A program made the position numbers and the translations under genes. A stretch of DNA of 64,000 bases from Taxawa tesnikishii (nom. ined.) (lineage: Eukaryota > Ascomycota > Dothideomycetes > Dothideales): positions 496,001-560,000 of the forward strand of contig JAPDRO010000005.1 of the NCBI GenBank assembly GCA_030247885.1, in the 5' to 3' direction. Numbering within the stretch: position 1 is the stretch's first letter; the number at the start of each line of letters is the position of its first letter. The notes beneath the pieces were generated by a model. That model made no database searches, was not told the origin of the DNA, and saw nothing but the letters and a program-made list of their open reading frames with translations. Positions 24,403 to 36,820 of this stretch are shown in pieces.

Positions 24403-25327
24403 GGTCGGTGAAGGTCTGTGTAATGTGTGAGATTCGACCGCAACTTTTGCTAACCTCAAGCCGGGCTGCTGGTCTTTTTGGGACTTCATTCAACCACATT
24501 CAGCATTGCATATTCTTACACCCGTCTTCCTGACAGCACTATCGGTATCGCCTTTGAAGTGGCTCAGCGACTGCGACCAACCAATCCCAAAAATAATATA
24601 TTCGTACAGCTTACGGCCAAAGCTCAGCAAGCTCTGAGACATCTTCCGTTGGCAAGGGAGGGACATATTGCCGTTGACTTGAGCGTTCTAAGCCTAACGT
24701 TTGCGGCGCTGTCGTTTGGCCTGCTATCCTTAGGATGGCGTGCCTTCAGCGTCTGCCTGATCAAGCAGCATTTTCGTGAGCCTTGGAGGATTGTCAGTGC
24801 GCGCCATCCGCCTCATGTGAAACCCATCAACAAAAACCTTCTCTTTCAGACCAGACCACCTCGTTCTTAGCGAAACGCTCAGCCTGGCTGCTTTTTGGTC
24901 TGAGCTTGGTGGCACCAGCCCAAGACACCCATACGATCGGGCGCAGACGGTCGTAGTACAAGACCTGCGGCTGAACAAGGGTTTGCACGGCGTTGAACTC
25001 ACCTGGTCTGTTCACCGCTCACCTCATGCTCATGGTGGAACACCCACGTAAGGACACATTCTACTGGAACACAACGCTCGGAAACGGCCTGTCACTCATT
25101 GCACCTGGACCTCCTACCGCATTTTCAGGATTGGTAACATTAGAACTCGCTTTGTTCACCTCAGCTCTACAATCGGTCTTGCCGGTGAAGGATTCAGCAA
25201 GTACGACGCTACAATCACAGCAGTCGAAGTGCTGAGCGATGTGATTGCACAGCCGACCGCTTCGAAAAGGCATCGAGCAATGTCGAAGACGATCGGAGAT
25301 GGTATATTAAGGTGCTGCCATCACTAG
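24403..25327. other. Head-to-head intergenic region with an unassigned open frame
   Basis: Region between the MFS transporter and the isocyanide synthase. A plus-strand frame from about 25139 to 25324 reads coding-like (it contains STIGLAGEGFSKYDATITAV) but has no recognised family and no clean splice to either neighbour. It could be a missed 5' exon of the synthase or a fragment of another gene. Confidence 0.4.
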
Positions 25328-26944
25328 GGACTTGAGTTCAATTCATCCTCGCAGTACCATCCGCTTACTATTCCATCGCCATCTGCCTTCGGTGAAAAAT
25401 ATCTCCTCGGTCGACATTACGATGCTTCCACATCAAACCTCCTTGCCTCGGCACACGCAGCAGTGGCACTAAAGTCTACTGATATAGACGCTCGGGTATC
25501 TTTGCTTGAGCGCCTGGTCTCCGATCTTATCCAGTGGCAGCAAGCAGCTGTGTCCTCAATAACTCATCCAATGCACCGGGCCCCAATAACTGAGTCGATG
25601 GCAACCGTTAGCAACCTCCTCCTGCAGGTCCCTAGTGACCATACTGAGGATGTCTCTGCAACCATATCGCGCGCGCCAACTCCGGGATTCTCCGACAGCG
25701 AGAGTGGTGATGAAGGCAGTGTTGTGAGCACGGCGGCAACTAGCGTCGTCTCACTTCCCGACAAAGAGGAGCCCTTGCCTAGTCGCTCTTCCAGCCAAAT
25801 TGCTGAAAGCATTCTCGATGTCCTTCAAATGTTCGGACAACATTTGAGCGCTGACGGCATCGATTCGTGGACTGGAAGGGCAATGTTCTTTGGCTCGGTA
25901 CACAAACGCGTCGAGGCCGGCCAGCCGATCAAGATGGTTCTCCCTTCGTTCCCATGGAAAAGCATCAACCGCGTGCACAAGGGCATAGGGAGCCTTCCAG
26001 ATCTCGCGGAAGAACTGGCCCTGTCGAGACTCGACCACCTCTGTAGAGAGATCGAGAAGGTCTACGCAGGTGGTGCTGAGGTCACGATAGCCACGGATGG
26101 CTTGATCTTTGATGACGTTGTCGGAATCACTGATGATGACACTTGGTCCTACGGCGAGGCTCTAATGGACCTGTGTGCGGAGAAGTGTTTTAGCCACATT
26201 CGACTCGTCCGGGCTATGGAGCTTCTGGGCTACACTAGTGGTCAGCAGCTCACCAAAGAGAAGTACTTCGCGCTTGCACAAAAGTGTCGGGAGGCTCTTC
26301 TGACCAAGGAATTCTGCCGTACGGAAGAATATGTCCGGGCGATGATGAAGGAAGACGCCGATACCATGTCCACCTACTTGGGTTTCATCCGCTTCTTAGA
26401 GACAGATTTAAAATACAGCCCAGTTGCCAAAGATGCCGCCAGCGGACACAAGTACCGCAAAATTGTCAAGAAGGTCGCCATCGGCATGGTGATCCGAGCA
26501 GAGTCCTTCACCAAGCTCCTGCAATCTAAGTGCGCAGGCTACATTCGCCTCTCCATCCACCCTTCAGGCGGCGCAGTCAAGCTTTCCGTCCCACTGATCC
26601 CGCAAGCTGACGGCGCGTTCCCCGCTCACCATGGCACTGTACCATCGCCGTCGATGTCAATGGAGCCCGCCGGACTGTGCACGTACAGGATGTCCGCAAA
26701 ATTCACACGCTTGTGCACTGCTACGGACGTCCCTACTATTATCGTGAGAAGTCTCAACTCTGGGATTGGGAGGAGGACGGTGTGGCTTTTGAGCCCCAGT
26801 ACCCAAGCGGTATGCTGGTCCGCGTGAAAAGGAGACAGAGGCCGAGAAGAGGGTTTTGACAAAGGAACAGAAGGAGAGCATAGAAGAGCTGGCGCGCCTG
26901 CAAGGGCCGATCACTCTGGCTGGCTTCGCGAACGCAGCGGACGT
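25328..26944 (+). CDS. Isocyanide synthase (Dit1/PvcA family), truncated before its TauD domain
   Basis: Dit1/PvcA enzymes turn the amino group of an amino acid into an isocyanide, using ribulose 5-phosphate as carbon donor. The fungal forms of the dit group carry a C-terminal TauD-type dioxygenase. Seen here: an N-terminal Ser-rich linker, FPWKSINRVHKGIGSLPD, the adjoining AEELALSRLDHLCREIE, VTIATDGLIFDDVVGI, IRLSIHPSGGAVKLSVPLIP, PWHCTIAVDVNG, VHVQDVRKIH and FEPQYPSGMLVR, then a linker and GPITLAGFANAAD, the first strand of the TauD-like part, after which similarity ends. Frame breaks at the C run 26620-26623 and the A run 26826-26829 each need one base and look like sequence errors. The N-terminus is unresolved: the frame is open from 25328, with an acceptor-like CAG ending at 25354, but has no ATG before 25571. 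Confidence 0.85.
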
Positions 26945-29119
26945 AAGGGGGTTATCGTTGTGTAGAATGTCTGATGCGATCTCTTGGGATTTGATGGCGC
27001 TCGTAGAAAAGCAGCAATGTATTTCATTCCATAAACCTAGTCATATACAAGTAAGCTATGATCGTTGGATTGTTTCCAGAAAACGGATCCGCGCAGTTCA
27101 CGTTCAGACGAGGCAGCCTCGTTACGGGCCACGGGCTATTAGAGCAAGATTTGCCTTCCTCCGTGGCAGACTCACACAACTACATCGTCGAAATTCATGA
27201 GCAACCAGAGCATAACACAATCTACTTCTTAGTCTATCTGCAGATGCCATGAAGCTATCGGCAGGAGGAGCCGCAATCAGCGGATGAGGCGGCCAACGAA
27301 CGATCACTAGACCTGCTTGACCGACAAGAAGCTATACAGCAAGAGCAACCGGAACGCTGTCGTGAGCAGCCATCAATACCACACCGATGGCCGTACCTTT
27401 CATGGAGATCCGGGCTTGCGCCGCTACGGTTTCCTTCAGCGAACGCTAATGATACGAGAGAGCGTGAATGCAAGCCATGTTTTCAACAATCGAAGACAAC
27501 GAAAATGCGCCATGACTGCAGCAAAACCCCTGACTTACACGTCAAGTTCGCCCTTGTTTGGAACGTCCACTCTAATAATAACCTAAGGCAGACACGCTGA
27601 GGGGTTGTAGTAACACAGAAAAGCAGCCTTCCTTTCAGCCTCGGATCATACCAACAGTTGTACGACATAGCATAAGAAAGCTGGTCCCTAGAGCTAACTC
27701 TCAGCTTCTTATAAAGGGTGGCAGTACAAGGCAGTGCTTAAGCCATGGCTCAGCACACGAGATGTCTGGAAGCAGCCCCGGCTGATGAGCTTACGGAGCG
27801 CGCGATACACTCAGGCAGGTTAATGTAGAGATGGTAAAGTAGAAAAGGTCAAGATATGCTGGCCTGAGGGTGTGTTGTCATCAAACAGCAGTCTCGATAT
27901 GTTCTCGAGCGAAGGGCCAGGTCTTGTTGCGGCACAGATCCATTTTCTCTTCGCTTTCTTCGCTTCTTCGTTCTCGATCTACCAACAACATTGCTTGAGC
28001 TTACGTAATCCCAGTGAGTGCCCTCCAACCTCCACGCTTGCACAACGTTACCCTACACCATCATGTATACCACTCGAGGCATCAGACGCCATCCTTCACG
28101 GATTGTCCGACTTAGTGGATTACTGCGGCTCCTTCTGCTCTGCTGGTTGGAGACGGCTGGGTGGCGATATTCAGGTGGCTGGGCGATCCACTACGATTAA
28201 GTGAAGTCTTTTCTTCACTCGATCATTGGATTGTCAAGTCTTCATGAGGTATATCTCGAGGGAATCAAAACACTCCTATCAGAATGCTTGCACTCGAAAC
28301 AGTAGGTCCGTCACGCTGTTGTGGAACACAGTTCCTCCGCTCTTTCCATTCTACGGATTTCCGCATCATCACCCTCTTGTGCTTCACTACAATCCCCATG
28401 TCGACATGCCTCTCTTCACCTCAAGCCAAGGCCCAATCGTAGTGCACTAGCCCGTCCCACAACCAGCCTCTTTTCCGCGCTAAACCAGCCATACAATGTC
28501 TAGAGGCAGGGCATCGACGACAACGCACGGACGCACGCTAGAGCAGACTGAAGCTGAAGCCGAGCTATACGGATGCTGAAGTGAAGCTCACACTGAAGCT
28601 CAGCTGGGAAAACAGAAAAGCAATTCACGAAACGGTACAATAGGACTTCGACAATGGCTAACGTCCTAAATGTCTGGAAAAAGGATAAAACCACATCCTC
28701 GAGACCATGACATGGTCCTCGACTTCCTTCCTGTTTTCCTGATAGAAAAACATCTTCGACTGTTCTGTACAACCTGTTTTGCATCTTCGCCTTGATTTCT
28801 GGGTTTTTCACCCCTCCTCACTTCAAGCATCCATATATTGGAGATCTAGCTGGACTAGTGCCCAGGTCTACGACTGGTCAGTGCTCGATGCCTTACTGAG
28901 AAAAAGGCTCCTTTGCCCTGTTCCTATCTTCTCCCCTTTCCATCCACGATTCTCTTTGCAATTCTGACATTCTACAGACAATTTTCCCTTCTGTTACATC
29001 CAAAACACCGCAGGTCGGTTTATCATACGAAATAGCCGAGAAGCAGCCACACCTACAACGCCGGTCGTTGTACAAGCAACAAAACGTGAACACAAGACTA
29101 TTGAAGATCTCGACCGAAA
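26945..29119. other. 2.2-kb stretch after the isocyanide synthase, no gene recognised
   Basis: The place where the rest of a TauD domain would be expected contains no recognisable TauD sequence in any frame I read. A donor-like GTAAGG at 26943 follows the last homologous codon. Short open frames to 29119 show no domains. The 28.9-29.1 kb part is the presumptive promoter of the next gene. Confidence 0.5.
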
Positions 29120-31072
29120 ATGCCCGTCCGCGGACCCTTGAGCATCTTTTACTCCCGAGAGGGTGGCAGAGTCCCAGGTAAGGGCTTTTCGAGCCCTGAC
29201 TGGTATACAACGCTGACATCTATCAAGAAACCATTCCAGAAGCCGCCATGGTTTGTGATCGCCCTATCTTTCATATGGCCCTGCGCTCTGCGTCCCTCCA
29301 GCGATCTGGAATCTTTCCCTTCCTCAAGCTCCCCCAGAAATCCGTAACATGATCTATGATCTGCTGCTGGACTTCAACGGCATCCACACGTTCTTCGACC
29401 GATACATCAAAGAGCTCGAGCAGCGCCTGGCAAAGCGTTCGAGGAAAGATAGATCTGATGTGCATTTCTGCAAGCATCGTATCGTATCTCCTCCCATCCT
29501 TCGTGTCAACAAGCAGATCTTCCTCGAAGCGAGCTTCATTCTCTACAACAAGCCATTAGTCTTCTCGCACAGCCTGATCAAGCAGCGGGCGACCAATCTT
29601 GTGAGCGAAGAGCTCATCCAGAACATCACCCATCTCCGCATCAATGACTCTCGCTGCGACATTGTCGATGAGCGCTTCAAATGGGTCTTCCACGGATACG
29701 TTTCCCTCTTCGAGCAGCTTGCGGATGAGCTCGAGAAAGGCCATTGTCTGAAGCAGTTCGAGGTTGTCATCAAGAACGAGGAGTTCGAATGGCACCAGAA
29801 GGTCTGCTGTAACGCTCGCATGCCTAACGACAACTGCGGCATGATTGACTTCGTCGTTCGCGTGGGCGATGCCCTCAAGCGCATCCGCGGTGTCAAGAAT
29901 GTTCACCTGGAGGGAGTTCTGCCGGAGCCAATGCTTGAAGAGATCAAGCATGTCATGCAGAGTGGCTCTTCGCCTCTCCTGCGTCTGCCTGTAAGAATCC
30001 AGTGGAAGATCTTTGATCACGTCCTAGACCGGACTGACGCAAGCGAACAGCTCAACAAGCGTCTTCTCACCATGCAAAACAGCGGCTCTTCTCCACAAGC
30101 AACGGAAAACGTCATGAAAGACACGGCGAGAATGACATACATGGCAGAGGAGCTTCATGTCCTCTCGCAACCCCCATCTGGTGTGGCGTGGCCAGTCGGT
30201 CTGCCTCGCCGTCCGGTGACGCACAAGTATACGGTGCAGGAGCTGCTCAGTCTTCAGAATAGCGGTTACTCCCCTGCTCCTTCCTCCATCTCGTCTCATG
30301 CTGTCCCAACCCCACCTGGCTTCTCGTCTCTCGGCTCCACTGACTCAAACTCTACACTTCTGTCCTACTTCAATACCGACGGGTACACCGACAACAGTGG
30401 CTCTCCTTCACAAACGATGGAAGACGTTACGTACTCGGCAGAGGCACCTATCACCCCCAGGCAATATGGGGACCACGAATCTGCGCCCGCTGTCGCTCAG
30501 GCCAGCTCCTACCCTGTTGACCCGATCTTCATGACGGATTCAGCCAAGATTTGGCGAGAGGTTGCGCTTCGTGTGAACAAGCGCAGGGAAAAGGCGGCCG
30601 CTATTTTTGCTGCTCAGCTTGAGCAAAGAGAAAAGCTGCTGCGAATGTTGGAGGAACTCAGACTAGCGCGCCGCCAAACATCCCCTCCACCCTAAAGGCT
30701 AGCCATGAACTTGATTCTTCGTCCCTTGTCCTCGCCAACTCGGATCCCGCTCCTCTAACCTACCTCAACCCCGACGAAGACATCTACAGCAGCACTTCGC
30801 AGCAGCTGCCACAAACAGTATATTCAGAAGAGGAGATTCTTGCCATCAGACAATGCGCGACTGCTTCCTACCATAGCGAATTGACCCCGACCGGCTCTGC
30901 GTCCTTCATCCCCGCTGACTCGTGCTCCACTCTTCCACCCTATCCTACCACTCACGGATACATTTCCAGCAGTGCCGCCTACGAGCTATCACAGACGACC
31001 CCTATGGCAACGTTGCTGAACCAGAAGACCTTCGATCTGGCGAGCAACGCTCTCAAGCGTGTCAATGGCTAG
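29120..31072 (+). CDS. PPEIR-motif (F-box-like/2EXR-type) fungal protein
   Basis: Exon 29120-29177, a 62-nt intron, then 29240-31072; about 630 residues after correction. The front carries the motif LPPEIRNMIYDLLL, common in fungal F-box-like and 2EXR proteins, followed by PPILRVNKQIFLEASFILY. The second half is Ser/Pro/Tyr-rich and probably disordered, with a charged helix (KRREKAAAIFAAQLEQREK). Two frame breaks, at C runs 29331-29335 and 30682-30685, are each cured by one more C: the first restores FLKLPPEIR, the second joins ARRQTSP to STLKASHELDSS. Total length then is a whole number of codons. Function unknown; relatives are often lineage-specific. Confidence 0.75.
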
Positions 31073-31869
31073 ACTGAGCAATGAGAAGATGAAGAGCAAG
31101 CTGATGATGGGGATATCGAATGCTTGACATACGTGTTTTGAGCCTGGAGTGTAGTGCATGTCGTCGGACTTGGGTCTCACTTTTGGCAAGTATACCTGTC
31201 TCAGCGACTGAGGAGGAGTGAAGGATTGCCGTCTTCCATGATCAAGGCTTGTCGGCTTTATTGACGTTATCTGGATGGAGCGGTGAAGGGTGAAGAAACC
31301 AAGGATACCTAGCCGAGCGTGGCGCGAGGCATACGGCTTCGGACAATATCAGCAACACCACCCTCCTCCCACTTCGGCGGATACGGAATTGGGTTGTTTT
31401 GGATTCAGATCCGACAGCGGACGATATCGAGCCAAGTAAATAAGGAATATGAAATGTTCTCAACTCCTATATTGAGTGCGCAATTGTCCGAGTGTATCAA
31501 CGCAAGCCCATTCTGAAGGCCGGTGGTGATTGGGTAGCACCTGTTGGCCTGTTGTGCAGGCGTGGCCACTCACGTTGACGGACCCTCATATACTTAGCAC
31601 ACGGTGGTTCTCGACGATTCTTCCGCTTGCTGTCATCCATTTGTACCCAATCCGTGGCAATTCCCGACTCGGACAACTGCCGTCCAGCAATCTTTGCTTT
31701 ACTATATACTTGCGGGTTGTGTGCTAAGCCCGGGCCTTGTACGAGCAGAAGAGGTACGCTTATCATGTGAAAGGAGGATAGCTTGTTCATCGTGCATTGT
31801 AGCAGAGCTATCGAGGAGAGGTAAAGTACCAGCTTCAAGCAGACGACCGCACAGTCGTCCAAGCGTCTA
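31073..31869. other. Intergenic between convergent genes
   Basis: No coding signal was recognised between the PPEIR-motif gene and the Med2-like gene. Confidence 0.5.
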
Positions 31870-33082
31870 TCAGAATTTGAACAAGTCCTCGTCGTAGTTA
31901 ACACCGCCGTTCTCACCCTCGCCCTCCGCAGTACCGAAATCGCCAAAATTGAAGTAATCGTCGTTCATGAGATCGTCAAACGTGGTATCCCTCTCACCCT
32001 CACCTCCGGCCGGCTGTCCTTGGTTGTTTTGATCCTGATCTTGACTCTGCCCTTGGTTCTCGTTGCCCTGTACGCCGACGTCGCTGGTTCCGAAGTCGAA
32101 ATCCGGCATATCGCCGTTATCCGCCGCGTTGGCGTAGCTCTCCAGGCCTGGTAGAAGCGAGCTGATGGTGTCGTCGCCACCGTGCATATCAGTATTCTCA
32201 TTTTCGGTCTCGTTGGCGAGGGACTCGTTAAAGCTGGTGAAATTAAAGTCGGGCATCGCATCGTCCTTGTCGCTTCCGGTTGGCTTGGCAGTGTCCTCGG
32301 GACCTGCGCTGGGTAGGTCGAATGGGAATTCGGATTGCTTGTTCTCGGAAGTCGCACTGGCTGGATCACCAAAGAGGTCGTCGAAGTTTGCAGTGTCAAG
32401 GTCCTGCGCCGAGGCGCCATCTTGGGAGGCGGCCGGACCGGTAGAGGTGTCGAGTTTCAGTGGTGATTGGGGCTTCTGATCGGGCGCTGCCTGCTCTTCA
32501 CTTTTCATGGCATCCGAAGCTTGCTGTTCGAGCTCTACAGGAGAGGAGTCAGGCTTCATGTCTGCGGTTGCTGTCTCAGTCTTGGCTGCTGGTGGCGCTT
32601 CCTCCATGGTGATGTCGGTGTCGGCAGGCTGGGCGTTGGTGATTCCCGTAGTAGTGTTGGCAATTTGCGCACCTTCACCGCTGGCATCCTGAGAGGCAGC
32701 AGTAGTGCTGCTCTTGTTCCCTCGAAGAACGGCCAAGTCTCTGCGCATAACAGCCTTTGCCACCTCCTGTCGAGTATGTCATTAGACGCGACGAGCTCCA
32801 GAAGGACAAGTGACGGCGCCTTACCAGCTCGTACTCCAGCTCGTCCAGAGCATCTTGAAAGTTCGCGTTTGCGCCCGGGTACATCTGCTTCAGCTTCATT
32901 GCCTGGACGGTGCGGTTTTCCTTGCTTCCTTTTGCGGTAGCTGCAAAGACCCGACCGGTTTGCTCGAGCTGCGACCTGTGAGCTCATGTCTGGCATAGTG
33001 GACTACGCGCGCGACGTACGACTGCATTGAGGTTGGTCTGCAGCTGGTCCAGGTACTGCCTGACGGTCTCGGGCTGCTCCAT
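31870..33082 (-). CDS. Mediator subunit 2-like protein (Med2 family), acidic C-terminus
   Basis: Exons 33082-33020, 32968-32825 and 32766-31870 sum to 368 codons (367 residues) with no break. The N-terminal 100 residues are helical: RQYLDQLQTNLNAV, then TGRVFAATAKGSKENRTVQA, then FQDALDELEYELEVAKAV and MRRDLAVLRG, which matches the pattern I know for fungal Med2 of the Mediator tail. The remaining 260 residues are acidic and low-complexity with repeated FDDLF, FDFG and FNFGDF blocks, ending YDEDLFKF, like an activation or condensate-type region. Assignment rests on the N-terminal helix pattern only; an unrelated acidic nuclear protein remains possible. Confidence 0.65.
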
Positions 33083-33959
33083 GGCTGCAGTCAAGGGAGT
33101 GGTATCGAGCGGTTTACGATGGGTAAGTGGGGTTAGATTGCAAAGAAGAGATGAAGGAAGGAAGTGGCGTGGATAGACGATGTGAATGGATCGATGTGGT
33201 TGGCAGGTTAGTCAGCAGTGTTTCTATCTAGCAGGCAGCGTTTCCCCAGCAGGCAGTGTCACTCACCCACGCAAACGCAAACGCTGCACGTCCGTTATGA
33301 TAGACGTGCGATGCGCGGCGGTTGGCGTGAAGGCAGGGTCTGTAGCTCCCGTCTACTGGTCGAACCATCGTCCCCGCGCTAACCTCGCACGGTCTAGCCG
33401 GCGGCCGCGAGAACCCTGGGCTGCGCGCTTGTCCGAATCCTTCTTCCGCTTCCCTTCGACTCGAACTCCGTCCATCTTACTCGAGTGCACCCCCAACACC
33501 TCCGCGTCACATCACATCACATCCACCTCGACTGGACGAGTCACCAAGAGGAGTCGAACGCCTTTTCTTCTCCTTTCTCGTTCCCTTGTCTTTCCTACTT
33601 TCTCCTCTTTCCTGTATCGCTTCTTCTGTGTCTGGATCCACGCGTTCAAGCATCCGTCTGATTAGCACAACGACTCCGTTTCCCGCTCATATCGGCTTCC
33701 CCGTTCAGCGCTACTCCCTCTGCCGACGCTTGTCGCAGCTTTTCCCGCTGTACTCTGTACCTGTACCGCCTACCTTTCGAGTCCCTGTATACGTGTCGGC
33801 GTCTAATATCACCAGTTCAAGTCGCCTGTCCTGTTTCTTCGCTGTCTTCTGGACCTACCCCACAGTCGGCCTATACAGCCAGCCTTGTCCGTCGCAAACC
33901 ACAGTCAGGTCCCTCCCTGTTCAGTATTTCAATCACTGTACCGAGTATCGTAAAGAGCT
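33083..33959. promoter_or_regulatory. Divergent promoter region, Med2-like / Pub1
   Basis: 877 bases between two divergent start codons. The right half is strongly C/T-rich on the plus strand (33430-33760), as is common in long 5' leaders of fungal RNA-binding-protein genes. Near 33225-33260 the heptamer GCAGGCAG occurs twice. No upstream open frame with a domain. Confidence 0.5.
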
Positions 33960-35865
33960 ATGGACATGAATGTCAAGACCGAGTCGATGGCCGCGCCAGG
34001 CCAGTTTGAACACGCCCAGGGCAACGGCCACCCCTCCGTTCCTCCCCTCAACATCCCTCAGAACAACAATCCGATCCCGACCGCTGTCGGCTCTGGCATT
34101 GACTCGATCATGTCGCCAACCAGCGCAGGCGGTACCGTCCGTCGTGCCGCCCCAGAGCCAAACAAGCGCGCTCTCTATGTTGGAGGCCTGGATCCAAGAG
34201 TTACGGAGGATGTCTTGAAGCAGATCTTTGAGACGACCGGCCATGTTCAGAGCGTCAAGATCATCCCAGACAAGAACGTAAGTGACCTCACCGTTCCGTT
34301 TAGAGATCTCAGCTTTGTGTAGGGCATGGTCATGGTTTTCACTACGCACGAGCGAGCGCATCACAAGCCACCGCTGCTGCCTAAGTCTTTTATCGGCAGC
34401 CTGTGCCGAACAAACGTGGCTCGTAAATCTGCTTGTTCATTGCCTTTCACATGTCTTGACCCACGTGGTCAACGTGTCTGCTGCTGCTATTGTTGCTGCT
34501 ATCGCTGCTGCCACTGCCACTGCCACTGCCAAACCTGCTTCTCGTCTTCCACATCGAACCAACAACACACCAAAACCGTCCGTCACGATCAAAACACACT
34601 AACCACTCCTCTCATACAGTTCCAATCCAAGGGCTTCAACTACGGTTTCGTTGAGTACGACGATCCTCTGGCTGCGGAGAGAGCCATGCAGACGCTTAAC
34701 GGTCGCCGCGTTCACCAATCCGTAAGCTTGGCCTCCTGAGGTGCTATCATCACGTGCTAACGCCAGTCAGGAAATCCGCGTCAACTGGGCCTACCAGTCC
34801 AACAGCACTTCGAAGGAGGACACGTCCAACCATTTCCACATCTTCGTCGGCGACTTGTCCAATGAGGTCAATGATGAGGTTCTTCTGCAAGCCTTCTCCG
34901 CCTTCGGCTCGGTGTCAGAGGCTCGTGTCATGTGGGATATGAAGACTGGTCGTTCCCGTGGCTATGGCTTCGTTGCCTTCCGTGAGCGTGCCGATGCAGA
35001 GAAAGCACTGAATGCCATGGACGGCGAATGGCTCGGTTCGCGTGCCATTCGCTGCAACTGGGCTAACCAGAAGGGACAGCCTTCGTTCTCTCAGCAACAG
35101 GCCATGGCTGCCATGGGAATGACCCCGACTACCCCATATGCTCAGCATCACAACTTCCCAACTCAGGGTGTCCAGTCCTACGACATGATCGTCGCTCAGA
35201 CGCCACAGTGGCAGACTACGTGCTACGTCGGCAACCTTACCCCATATACTACGCAGAACGACCTTGTCCCACTCTTCCAGAACTTTGGCTACGTCACCGA
35301 GACCCGCTTCCAGTCTGACCGTGGATTCGCCTTTATCAAGATGGATACACACGAAAATGCTGCGATGGCCATCTGCCAGCTCTCTGGGTATCAGGTCAAC
35401 GGCCGTCCTCTCAAGTGCAGCGTGAGTCTACGGGCATGATTCCTTCTTGACCGACGGCTGACACACAGATGAAAGTGGGGCAAGGATCGCCCGCCTACCG
35501 GTCAGTTTGACGGAGCCTTCTCCCCAGCCGGAGGCCCACCCAACTCTGCCTACCCACCTACCCCGTCCGGCTACGGCTTCCCTCAGTACGGCGGACCTAC
35601 AGCTATGTCCCCACAAGGCAAGCTCTTGCCGCTCATGCATGATTCGGCCATTTGCTAACCATATCACAGGTCCTAGCCCAGGTGCTCACTTCCAGCAGCC
35701 ACCACACGGCGGATACGGCGCTCCTGCCGCCATGTCCCCATACGGCCAGATGCCCCCCAGAGTGCTGGCGGCTTCGGTCGTGGAAACCAGGGCCCTGCCG
35801 GATACATGGGTCAACCCCAGGGTGGTAACTTCGCCGGCAGCCCTTACGGCGGCTACCAGGGCTAG
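33960..35865 (+). CDS. pub1: Pub1/TIA-1-type RNA-binding protein with three RRMs
   Basis: Exons 33960-34277, 34620-34721, 34771-35421, 35476-35617 and 35670-35865; 469 residues after one correction. RRM1 has LYVGGLDPRV and GFNYGFVEY, RRM2 has HIFVGDLSNEV and GYGFVAF, RRM3 has CYVGNLTPYT and GFAFIKM. The C-terminus is Gly/Gln/Pro-rich. The order and linkers match Pub1/TIAL1 proteins, which bind U-rich mRNA and join stress granules. The first intron is 342 nt, unusually long here, and its first in-frame stop comes soon after the donor. The last intron has a GC donor (GCAAGC). The C run 35753-35758 needs one more C to read PPQSAGGFGRG to the stop at 35865. That is probably a sequence error. Confidence 0.92.
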
Positions 35866-36820
35866 GAGCCTTACGAGTCAAGAAGCGAGGAGATCTCGCC
35901 GCGATCGTGCCACTCGTCACGGATCTTCTAACGGCATCGATTTGGATACTGTGCGGCTGTCACTTGCTCCTTGCATGTTATAGCTAGACGGATGTTCTGT
36001 GGCGGCTTTTCCGGCTTCTCATCCTCTGTCGATCTGGATAAGGCCTTTCACTCCTGCCACTGCACAGCGTCTTACTCCATTTCCATGTCACTGCATGCAT
36101 ACCCAGATTGTTCTTTCACCATAAAAAGCGTACCCAGCGGTTCTCGAGTTAGCTCGGAGGATAATGTTTCAGATTGTCGGAGGAGGAGCTCTTCGAGCGG
36201 TGGTAGATTTGGGGTTTTTCCTGTATTCAAGCCCCGGTCCCTGTCTCTGTAGTTCTTCTACTTCTTCTCTCTCTCAATAACTCTCACGCATCTCCTATGT
36301 CCTTCCTACACGGATAATGACGGTGTACTGTTTTCCTTGTGTTCACACCTTGGTGCTTTCTCTGATTGATCTGCTAAATACCCCATCTGTCGTCTCACAT
36401 ACATACTGTCGCGATTGTCATGCTTTCTCGTTCATGCGCAGTTTGGAGTTCACTTTGCACGGACTCGGCGGCAGTTTATCGTACCGTCTAAGTAGGGCTA
36501 GTAGGAATGGAGGACACCGGCATTAACAACATTACTCGGCTCCAATAAGTAGCGTGACGCTGATGAGTACACGTCCACTATGCAACAGTGACCTCCTGTA
36601 TAACTCAGTATGCGAGATTCGAATGCGTGTGACAAGGCGGCAGGCACGCTTATGTAAGAAAGCGCTAGATTGAATTAGGCAGCGGGGACCACAACCGCGT
36701 AACATGCGCGTCGCCCCGTTCTCGCTGATGGCGTTCGTGCTACGTGAAAGCTTGAGAGTGTGCGAACTTACTGTTGTTCTTCTTTTCTTACTTGTAGCCT
36801 TTACCCTGTTCTTTTGCTGC
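35866..36820. other. Intergenic, nothing recognised
   Basis: 3' flank of pub1 and promoter of pif1. In the pif1 frame an open stretch begins at 36704 with a membrane-like segment; I think this is 5' leader rather than coding. Confidence 0.5.

Noticed and set aside
35507-35983. 158-codon plus-strand frame at the end of pub1
   Set aside because: Only exists because of the run error at 35753-35758; the Gly/Gln-rich frame is the conserved one.
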